In this document: in pieces, positions 6,629 to 11,347 of the stretch | How the letters are laid out: the number at the start of each line of letters is the position of its first letter | Numbering within the stretch: the stretch's first letter is position 1 | NCBI GenBank assembly: GCA_040002595.1 | Contig: JBDUED010000064.1 | Location: 1-11,347, forward strand | DNA from: Dokdonella_A sp040002595 | Lineage (GTDB): Bacteria > Pseudomonadota > Gammaproteobacteria > Xanthomonadales > Rhodanobacteraceae | Direction of reading: 5' to 3' | DNA: 11,347 bases | Notes under the pieces: model-generated | Told to the model about the DNA's origin: nothing | Seen by the model: the letters and a program-made list of their open reading frames with translations, nothing else | Database searches by the model: none | Program-made: the position numbers and the translations under genes

Positions 6629-6979
6629 ATGGAAATGAAGGCCGCAGTTGACGCGCTCTCGGCGCTTGCCCACGGCAGCCGGCTTGCGCTGTATCGCCTG
6701 TTGGTCCAGGCCGGTCCGCACGGCGCGAGTGTCGGCGAGTTGCATTCGGGCACCGATATCCCGTCGGCTACGCTGACCCATCACCTGCATGCGTTGCGTC
6801 GCGCCGGCCTGATCGTCGACACGCGCGAGGGCCGATCGATCATCTGCCACGCCGACTATACGCAGATGAATGCGCTGCTCGCCTTCCTCACCAAAAACTG
6901 CTGCGGCGACGCCTCGGCCTGTGCGGCGTCCTTGGACTGCAAGCCGACAAAATCCGTCAAAGCCAGAGCGCGCCCGTGA
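6629..6979 (+). CDS. arsR: ArsR-family arsenite-responsive repressor
   Basis: This is a 116-residue winged-helix repressor of the ArsR/SmtB family. ALSALAHGSRLALYRLLVQAG opens the fold, and SATLTHHLHALRRAGLIVDTREGR (46-69) is the recognition helix plus wing. The classic alpha3 ELCVCDL cysteine motif is absent (ELHSGTD instead). The C-terminus has Cys91-Cys92-x5-Cys98, the same spacing as the As(III) site described for Acidithiobacillus ferrooxidans ArsR (Cys95, Cys96, Cys102), plus a further Cys104. It should release its operator on binding As(III) or Sb(III). Two starts are possible: ATG 6629, with no room for a ribosome site, or ATG 6635, with GGAA 8 nt upstream. The gene leads arsC and a MIP channel gene. 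Confidence 0.93.
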   Translation: MEMKAAVDALSALAHGSRLALYRLLVQAGPHGASVGELHSGTDIPSATLTHHLHALRRAGLIVDTREGRSIICHADYTQMNALLAFLTKNCCGDASACAASLDCKPTKSVKARARP

Positions 6980-7002
6980 AACGTTTCCATGGAGACACCA
7001 AC

Positions 7003-7056
7003 GTGAATGATCTCGATGTGAGCCCCGCGTTTCATTCGTGCTTGTTGTGCGGCTGA
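7003..7056 (+). CDS. Possible 17-codon leader ORF with a CxxC between arsR and arsC
   Basis: A GTG at 7003 preceded by GGAG (6991-6994, 8 nt away) opens a reading frame of 17 codons, VNDLDVSPAFHSCLLCG, ending at TGA 7054-7056. The stop lies 14 nt before the arsC ATG, which has no Shine-Dalgarno of its own. The frame could let ribosomes reinitiate at arsC, and its Cys-x2-Cys could in principle bind arsenite. The length is well within chance, so this is a hypothesis and not an established gene. Confidence 0.25.
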   Translation: MNDLDVSPAFHSCLLCG

Positions 7057-7070
7057 GCCGGTCCTTCTCC

Positions 7071-7571
7071 ATGACATTCAACGTACTGTTCCTGTGCACC
7101 GGCAATTCTGCGCGCAGCATCATCGCCGAGGCGCTGCTCGGCGTGCTTGGCAAGGACCGCTTTGTCGCGTACAGCGCCGGTAGTCACCCGAGCGGACGCG
7201 TGCAACCGCTTGCCGCGGAACTTGCGGCGAACCTTGGCTATCCGGCGGAAAAACTGCGCAGCAAAAGTTGGGATGAATACGCCGTTGATGGCGCGCCGAA
7301 GATGGATTTCATCATCACCGTCTGCGACAACGCCGCTGGTGAGATGTGCCCGATCTGGCCGGCTCAGCCGATCAGCGCACATTGGGGCGTACCCGATCCC
7401 GCGGCGGTCGAGGGCAGTGAAGAACAACGGCGCGCGGCATTTCGCGACGCCTGCGCCACGTTGCGTCGGCGCGTGGAGCTACTGCTTGCCCTGCCGCTCG
7501 ACAAGCTTGATCGCCTCGCGCAAGAAAGTGCGCTGCGCGCGATTCCCGTTGACCCAAGAGCCCACGAATGA
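7071..7571 (+). CDS. arsC: Arsenate reductase, low-molecular-weight phosphatase type
   Basis: This enzyme reduces arsenate to arsenite with electrons from a cellular thiol system. The 166-residue protein has the LMW tyrosine-phosphatase P-loop Cys9-TGNSA-Arg15, with Ser16 following, right at the N-terminus, and the general-acid loop HWGVPDPA (Asp109). ITVCDNAAGEMCPIWP (82-97) places Cys85 and Cys93, candidates for the resolving cysteines that in this class relay the disulfide to thioredoxin or a similar partner. I start at ATG 7071 (MTFNVLFLCTGNSARS) because the P-loop normally begins about 8 residues in; a GTG at 7038 would add 11 residues. It lies 91 bp after arsR and overlaps the channel gene by ATGA, which indicates one operon. 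The product arsenite would be the substrate of that channel. Confidence 0.93.
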   Translation: MTFNVLFLCTGNSARSIIAEALLGVLGKDRFVAYSAGSHPSGRVQPLAAELAANLGYPAEKLRSKSWDEYAVDGAPKMDFIITVCDNAAGEMCPIWPAQPISAHWGVPDPAAVEGSEEQRRAAFRDACATLRRRVELLLALPLDKLDRLAQESALRAIPVDPRAHE

Positions 7572-8239
7572 TTGCGCTGCGGCGACGCGCGGCCGCTGAG
7601 GCGCTTGGATCGGCGGCGCTCGCCGCGATCGTGATCGGCTCGGGCGTGATGGCCGAGCGTCTGGCCGGTGGCAATGTCGCCGTCGCGCTGCTGGCCAATA
7701 CGCTCGCCACTGCGGCGGGTCTGTATGCGCTGATCGTTGCATTCGCGGCGATATCGGGCGCTCATTTCAATCCGCTGGTCACACTGACGTGTGCGCTGCG
7801 ACGTGAGTTGCCGGCGCGCGATGCGCTGGTCTATGTACTGGTCCAAGTGGCAGGCATGCTCGGCGCGGTTTTGCTGGTGCACGCGATGTTCGGTCTGCCC
7901 GCGTGGCTGCCATCGACGAAGGCTCGCGCAGGCGCGGCGCAAGCGCTGAGCGAGGCGGTCGCGACCTTCATGTTGTTGCTGGCCATCCACGCGACGCGTC
8001 GGCGCAGTACCGAGAGCGCGGCTGCCGCCATCGCCGCGACCATCGCGGCCGGCTACTGGTTCACCGCATCGACCTCGTTTGCGAATCCGGCGATCACGCT
8101 GGCGCGCGCGCTATCCGACAGTTTCGCTGGAATCCGCATGGCTGACGTGCCGCTGTTCTGGCTTGGTCAGACCGCCGGCGCCACGCTGGCGCTGCTGTGC
8201 CTGCCGCGGCTGTTCTGCGACGGGCATGACGCGACCTGA
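7568..8239 (+). CDS. MIP-family channel (aquaglyceroporin-like), probable arsenite exit channel
   Basis: The 223-residue membrane protein has six predicted helices and the two half-helix loops of the aquaporin fold. Loop B is SGAHFNPLVTL (63-73), where the usual NPA is NPL. Loop E is SFANPAITLAR (170-180), with a normal NPA but Ile176 directly after it, where aquaporins and GlpF have the selectivity-filter Arg. GSGVMAERLAGGN (24-36) is also characteristic of this subgroup. In Sinorhizobium meliloti the MIP channel AqpS sits in an ars operon in place of a pump and lets arsenite flow out. By position (ATGA overlap with arsC, AAGAG 7 nt before its ATG) this gene should do the same. Uptake of arsenite or passage of another small neutral solute cannot be excluded. 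No arsenite pump gene is in the window. Confidence 0.88.
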   Translation: MIALRRRAAAEALGSAALAAIVIGSGVMAERLAGGNVAVALLANTLATAAGLYALIVAFAAISGAHFNPLVTLTCALRRELPARDALVYVLVQVAGMLGAVLLVHAMFGLPAWLPSTKARAGAAQALSEAVATFMLLLAIHATRRRSTESAAAAIAATIAAGYWFTASTSFANPAITLARALSDSFAGIRMADVPLFWLGQTAGATLALLCLPRLFCDGHDAT

Positions 8240-8304
8240 TTGGCGTCGAAACTCAACTGGAAATCCCGGTGCCCTCAGGAACCCTGCTCCCGCTGGGAAT
8301 GAGG

Positions 8305-8331
8305 AAAAATTGGCTGAGGTTCGACTCCAAT
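8305..8331 (-). terminator. Weak candidate terminator for mtgA
   Basis: Read on the minus strand, ATTGG (8331-8327) and CCAAT (8313-8309) can form a 5-bp stem around a 13-nt loop, followed by TTTTCC. It starts 33 nt after the mtgA stop, between convergent genes. The stem is short and AT-rich, so termination is uncertain. Confidence 0.25.
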
Positions 8332-8363
8332 AAATGATACGGTCCGGTGATTGCCTGCGCCGC

Positions 8364-9113
8364 TCAACGCGGCAGATAGTCCGCGCCGCCCAATTGGTTT
8401 GCCTGGCGCTGGATCCACCCAGCACGGCGCTGCATATATGCGCTCGGTCGATCCGCGCGAAAACGCAGTGGGTTGGGCAAGACCGCGGCGAGCAGCGCCG
8501 CCTGATGCGCATCGAGCTGCGCCGGGGTGGCGTGAAAGAAGCGCTCGCTGGCGGCGGCCGCGCCATAAATGCCGTCACCAAACTGCGCGATATTGAGATA
8601 CACCTCGAGAATCCGCCGCTTCGGCCACAGCGATTCGATCAGCACGGTGAAATACGCTTCCAGCCCCTTGCGCACAAAGCTCCGTCCGTTCCAGAGAAAC
8701 AGGTTTTTTGCCACTTGCTGGCTGATCGTACTGGCGCCGCGCAAGCGTTCGCCCTCGTCGGCGTCGGCAATCGCGCTATGGATTGCGTCGAAATCGAAGC
8801 CGTGGTGAAACGGGAATTTCTGGTCTTCGGCAGCGACCAGCGCGATCGGCAAGCTTTTGGAGACGCGCTCCCAGGGTGTCCAGCGGTACTGCAGGTTGAA
8901 GCTGTGGTTGCCGCCGAGTTTCGCCCCGAGCCAATCCTCCAGCATGACCGCCGACGTCAGCGGTGTGACGAAGCGCAGGCTCAGCACCGCGAGAATGCTG
9001 AGCAAGATGGCAATGCCGAGCGGCCACGCCGTCGCGCGCGCGATGCGCCGCACTAAACCATGGCGAGGAACCCAGGTGGTCAAACGAAATTTCGCTGCAT
9101 CGGCGCAGGCCAC
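8364..9113 (-). CDS. mtgA: Monofunctional biosynthetic peptidoglycan glycosyltransferase
   Basis: This family GT51 enzyme polymerises lipid II into glycan strands at the outer face of the inner membrane, without a transpeptidase domain. The 249 residues begin with a basic segment and one membrane anchor (about 29-47), then the catalytic domain. The motifs appear in the expected order: AAEDQKFPFHHGFD with catalytic Glu96 (94-107), RGASTISQQVAKNLFL (125-140), RKGLEAYFTVLIE (148-160) and KRRILEVYLNIAQFGDGIYG (165-184). The start is a GTG at 9113; there is no ATG before residue 57, and no strong ribosome site, so TTG at 9083 or GTG at 9053 could also serve. The gene is convergent with the MIP channel gene (124-bp gap) and not obviously linked to either neighbour. 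Confidence 0.95.
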   Translation of the reverse strand: MACADAAKFRLTTWVPRHGLVRRIARATAWPLGIAILLSILAVLSLRFVTPLTSAVMLEDWLGAKLGGNHSFNLQYRWTPWERVSKSLPIALVAAEDQKFPFHHGFDFDAIHSAIADADEGERLRGASTISQQVAKNLFLWNGRSFVRKGLEAYFTVLIESLWPKRRILEVYLNIAQFGDGIYGAAAASERFFHATPAQLDAHQAALLAAVLPNPLRFRADRPSAYMQRRAGWIQRQANQLGGADYLPR

Positions 9114-9472
9114 GCCGGACCCGTCAGCTTAGCAGCCGTTTGAACCCGCTCCGCGCGCGACCTGGCTGGCCCACAGGACGGCGTAACCGCAAGGCGCAAA
9201 CGTTCCCATTGGCACGGATGCGGACGGCCTTCCCGCGTGCGGAACCTGCTTCGCGTCATCAGACCGGAATCCGTGACGCTTGCCTGCGCTTTCGTCGACC
9301 CAATATTTCTGGATTGTGCTACCTGACTCCGTGACAACGCTCGTCATTCGGCGGCCGAACTGGCCTGTTAGTTTTTTGTAATTTCCGCTATTATCGTGGT
9401 TGTGTTTTCAACGGAACTCGTGGCCACCTGCGAACTCTCTAGCAGGGAGCCCGGACCCACTATTGCGGCCTG
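9114..9472. other. Gene-poor stretch between mtgA and the exported-protein gene
   Basis: This 359-bp divergent region has no recognisable gene. Two overlapping minus-strand frames (9129-9347 and 9080-9337) are open, but neither resembles a family I know, and GC-rich DNA gives such frames often. The left two thirds is GC-rich like coding DNA. The right third (9361-9410) becomes AT-richer and probably holds the promoter of the 9473 gene. An 8-base direct repeat TCCGTGAC occurs at 9270-9277 and 9328-9335. A dispersed repeat or decayed gene is possible for 9129-9347. Confidence 0.4.
9389..9394 (+). promoter_or_regulatory. Candidate -10 element for the 9473 gene
   Basis: TATTAT lies in the only AT-rich part of the intergenic region (GTTTTTTGTAATTTCCGC just upstream), 79 bp before the ATG. 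No convincing -35 hexamer stands at 16-18 bp, so only the -10 is offered. Confidence 0.3.
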
Positions 9473-10516
9473 ATGGTCATGCGCCTGCGTTTTGCCACAT
9501 TGCTGCTCTCGCTATTCCCGTTACTGGGGATGGCACAGACGCTGCCGACCCTGGTGACCCCCGCGAATGCAAGGCACATGCCGCTGGTCGAACAGTTGCT
9601 TGCGCTCGATTCGTCCCGCGATGCGTGGCCTTCGCAGGGCATGCCGGTGCTGCCTATCTGGTCCGCTTCCAACGGGCGCCTGCTTGCCGTGGTTGCCTTG
9701 CCGCGCGCATGGGCCAACGCCCCGATCGATCCGACGCCCGACTACGCCGGTCCCTCGACATGGCGTCTGGCTGGCAGCACGTTGACCGCGAATGCCGGCT
9801 TGCGCTGGCAGGCGAATAGTGGTCTGCACGCCGATGCGCTGCTTGGCCAATACCTTTCGACGATGCCAGCGTCCTGCAACGCAAGCGGTTGCGATGCAGC
9901 CGCGCCGAGGTGGTCGCAATCCACGTTGACCGGATTACTCGGCATGGGTTGGAGCACGCCGGACAGCGGCCTTGATCTGTCGTATGGCCTGTCATGGTTG
10001 CAGGCGCAGGGCAATCCTGTTGCATTCGGCAACGCGGTTGCAGGTTCGGTTCTGGTGCCGGTGTTGACGTTACCCGGTTCGCTGCCGTATTCGCTCAATG
10101 ACGAAACAGCGCTGTACGCCCGCGGCCGCTGGCGCTTTGAACAAGGTGCGGCGCTCGATGTGGCGGCAAGCTACGGGCGTGGTCACGCGTCTGCGTTGGC
10201 ATCGCCCGCCGCGGGCATTGGCGCTTTCAATGCAATGGCGTCCGGTATCGATCTGGACCAGCTTTCGCTCAGTCTGGGACTTGATGCGGGCTCCTTGCGC
10301 GGAGCGATTGTCGGCCATGTCCTGAGCAGCGACGATCCGGCATTTGCCGGCAAGCGCTGGACGACCCTTGATCTAGGGGTCTCGTGGCGCACGCCGTGGA
10401 ATGGCGAACTTAGCGTCGGCGCACAGAATCTTTGGTCGGCGCCGATCAACGCTCCGCGCGACGCGGACAGCTCGCAAGCCCGCACGCCATACATCCAGTA
10501 TCGCCAGGATCTCTAG
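9473..10516 (+). CDS. Exported protein of unknown function, probable outer-membrane beta-barrel
   Basis: I do not recognise a named family. The 347-residue protein starts with a clear signal peptide (MRLRF then LLLSLFPLLGMA, cleavage expected after Ala21 before QTLP). From about residue 95 onward it alternates short amphipathic strands and turns: STWRLAGSTLTANAGLRWQA, LDLSYGLSWLQ, ETALYARGRWRFE, LDVAASYGRG, LDQLSLSLGLD, TLDLGVSWRTPW and ELSVGAQNLW. This is the pattern of a small outer-membrane barrel, with the Trp/Tyr girdle residues expected. It ends in TPYIQYRQDL, so the last residue is Leu and not the usual Phe. One cysteine pair (135, 140) may form a loop disulfide. ATG 9473 and ATG 9479 are both possible starts, and neither has a strong ribosome site. 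The TonB receptor gene begins 406 bp downstream on the same strand, but co-function is not shown. Confidence 0.75.
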   Translation: MVMRLRFATLLLSLFPLLGMAQTLPTLVTPANARHMPLVEQLLALDSSRDAWPSQGMPVLPIWSASNGRLLAVVALPRAWANAPIDPTPDYAGPSTWRLAGSTLTANAGLRWQANSGLHADALLGQYLSTMPASCNASGCDAAAPRWSQSTLTGLLGMGWSTPDSGLDLSYGLSWLQAQGNPVAFGNAVAGSVLVPVLTLPGSLPYSLNDETALYARGRWRFEQGAALDVAASYGRGHASALASPAAGIGAFNAMASGIDLDQLSLSLGLDAGSLRGAIVGHVLSSDDPAFAGKRWTTLDLGVSWRTPWNGELSVGAQNLWSAPINAPRDADSSQARTPYIQYRQDL

Positions 10517-10549
10517 GCCGGCGCGCCAGACGTTCGATCGTCCCGGCCT
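10515..10549 (+). repeat. Interrupted hairpin over the stop codon of the 9473 gene
   Basis: AGGCCGG (10515-10521) pairs with CCGGCCT (10543-10549), and an inner GACG (10529-10532) pairs with CGTC (10539-10542). The right arms are contiguous, while the left arms are separated by 7 unpaired bases. No T-run follows, so it is not a classical Rho-independent terminator, but it could slow exonucleases or polymerase. Confidence 0.35.
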
Positions 10550-10922
10550 GTCGGCCCGCGACGTTTCCCTCGAAAAGCGGAGCAGTCTGCCGCGATTACG
10601 ACTGATTCCGCGTTGCAATGAAACGCTTAGGGGCGGGGGCTGCAGTCGCGCGTTTTCTTTCCCTTTCCTTTCCCAGCACGCCTTGAATTATTGCGCAAGT
10701 GCCTGCACAGCGCAGCGCGATAAAGTCGTCTGTCGTCTAACCAGTTGATAATTAAAAGATAATTTGACTTGTTAAGACTGTCGCCGGGGATTCCCAAAGC
10801 GTGAGAATCTTGTTAGTATCGCCACCTGCCGAGGGTTTTGGTGGGCCGTATTTGGTCGTTCCCAGGGAATGGGAGAGCATATTGTCCCGAGCTGTGACAC
10901 AACTCTGACGTTGGAGAGTGAA
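10517..10922. other. 406-bp non-coding region upstream of the TonB receptor
   Basis: No gene is recognised here. From left to right it holds the interrupted hairpin over the preceding stop codon, a GGGGCGGGGG run (10630-10639), a 22-nt pure pyrimidine tract made of CTTTCC-like units (10653-10674), and an AT-rich patch with a direct repeat GATAATT-AAAA-GATAATT (10747-10764). Further on are a weak promoter-like pair TTCCCA/TAGTAT (10791-10796, 10814-10819) and an 11-bp palindrome TTCCCAGGGAA (10859-10869). The length and the layered motifs suggest a regulated promoter and a leader of about 100 nt for the receptor gene. Confidence 0.4.
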
Positions 10923-11347
10923 ATGAATCTTATGAGCAACGAGCTTTTCAAAGCCGTGCGCTTTGCGTTGTATGCGGGCGCTACTGCCGCCGTCGGCTTG
11001 TCTGCCGGTACGGTATTGGCCCAGGACACGACGCAAGACCAAAGCGGTCAAAAGCTTGAAACGATCACCGTAACGGGTTCCAATATCCGTCGCGTCGATA
11101 TCGAAACATCCAATCCGGTTGTCACCATCGATCGCGCCGCGATCGCGAAAACCGGCAAGCTGACCCTGGGCGATCTGGTCCAGCAGCTTCCATCCGTAAC
11201 CGGCCCCAACAGCAACCCGCAGGTCAATAATAGCGGTGGCACCGGCGGTTCAACGATCGGTCTGCGCGGCCTCGGTTCAGCCCGCACGCTGGTGCTGATC
11301 AATGGTCACCGCTTCCTCAGCGGCGATCCGAATGCGATTCCGGCCAA
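10923..11347 (+). CDS. TonB-dependent outer-membrane receptor, N-terminal part (runs off the window)
   Basis: Only the first 141 codons are inside the window. A signal peptide (about residues 1-33, cleavage expected after VLA before QDTTQD) is followed by a short linker and a TonB-box-like segment LETITVTGS (about 45-53), which TonB contacts from the periplasm. The plug domain then begins with SNPVVTIDRAAIAKTGKLTL, DLVQQLPSV and GLRGLGSARTLVLINGHRF, all standard plug signatures. GGAG (10913-10916) lies 6 nt before the ATG at 10923; an ATG three codons later is less well placed. The Asn/Gly-rich N-terminal style is that of large receptors taking up carbohydrate, peptide or siderophore substrates in Xanthomonadales, but the substrate cannot be told from this part. 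The barrel lies beyond the window edge. Confidence 0.93.
   Translation, partial: MNLMSNELFKAVRFALYAGATAAVGLSAGTVLAQDTTQDQSGQKLETITVTGSNIRRVDIETSNPVVTIDRAAIAKTGKLTLGDLVQQLPSVTGPNSNPQVNNSGGTGGSTIGLRGLGSARTLVLINGHRFLSGDPNAIPA

Noticed and set aside
7038..7070. Upstream GTG start for arsC
   Set aside because: It would put 11 extra residues before the P-loop, has no Shine-Dalgarno, and the family normally starts just before CTGNSARS, as the ATG at 7071 gives.
8309..8331. tRNA T-arm look-alike GGTTCGACTCC (8318-8328)
   Set aside because: The loop sequence fits a T-loop, but the T-stem pairs at only two positions and no D arm, anticodon arm or acceptor stem can be placed upstream. It is not a tRNA gene or a clear tRNA fragment.
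9129..9347. 72-codon minus-strand frame as a real gene
   Set aside because: No family likeness, no ribosome site, and two overlapping frames are equally open. It is kept only as a question in the findings.
10630..10639. G-quadruplex at GGGGCGGGGG
   Set aside because: Only two adjacent G-runs are present, and four runs are needed for an intramolecular quadruplex.

Overview
The window looks like chromosomal DNA of a GC-rich gammaproteobacterium. The best fit is the Xanthomonadales/Lysobacterales (for example Rhodanobacteraceae). This is an inference from protein style: a TonB receptor starting with the ETITVTGS...RVDIETSNPV type of N-terminus, an outer-membrane-type protein ending in YIQYRQDL, and GATTCCC-type intergenic repeats. 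No marker gene fixes the taxon. I see no rRNA, tRNA, CRISPR array, insertion sequence or prophage.

Region 1 (1-5004) is a complete homogentisate route for tyrosine/phenylalanine breakdown. A MarR-family regulator is read leftwards. Divergent from it run hpd (4-hydroxyphenylpyruvate dioxygenase), hmgA (homogentisate 1,2-dioxygenase), fahA (fumarylacetoacetase) and maiA (maleylacetoacetate isomerase). Together they take 4-hydroxyphenylpyruvate to fumarate plus acetoacetate. The divergent intergenic region holds a perfect 14-bp palindrome inside the spacer of a good sigma70-type promoter for hpd, a classic layout for MarR repression. hmgA and fahA overlap by ATGA. maiA follows after 131 bp and has a hairpin-forming repeat against its ribosome binding site.

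Region 2 (5049-6518) holds two leftward genes: a stand-alone two-CBS-domain protein and a membrane-anchored family 2 glycosyltransferase of the polyprenyl-phosphate sugar transferase type.

Region 3 (6610-8239) is a compact arsenic resistance operon: arsR, an LMW-phosphatase-type arsC and a MIP/aquaglyceroporin-like channel. No ArsB or Acr3 pump is present. ArsR carries a C-terminal Cys-Cys-x5-Cys site. The channel has Ile where the selectivity-filter arginine normally sits. The expected logic is that arsenate is reduced to arsenite inside the cell and arsenite leaves by diffusion through the channel. A palindromic operator sits directly on the arsR start codon, and a 17-codon mini-ORF with a CxxC lies between arsR and arsC.

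Region 4 (8364-9113) is mtgA, a monofunctional peptidoglycan glycosyltransferase read leftwards and convergent with the channel gene. After a 359-bp gene-poor stretch comes an exported, probably outer-membrane beta-barrel protein of unknown function (9473-10516). A 406-bp non-coding stretch follows, and the window ends in the first 141 codons of a TonB-dependent receptor.

Most of the content belongs to known families. The parts that deserve a second look are the pump-less ars operon with its altered channel filter and leader ORF, a glycine/serine-rich insertion in HmgA, and the unknown outer-membrane protein.
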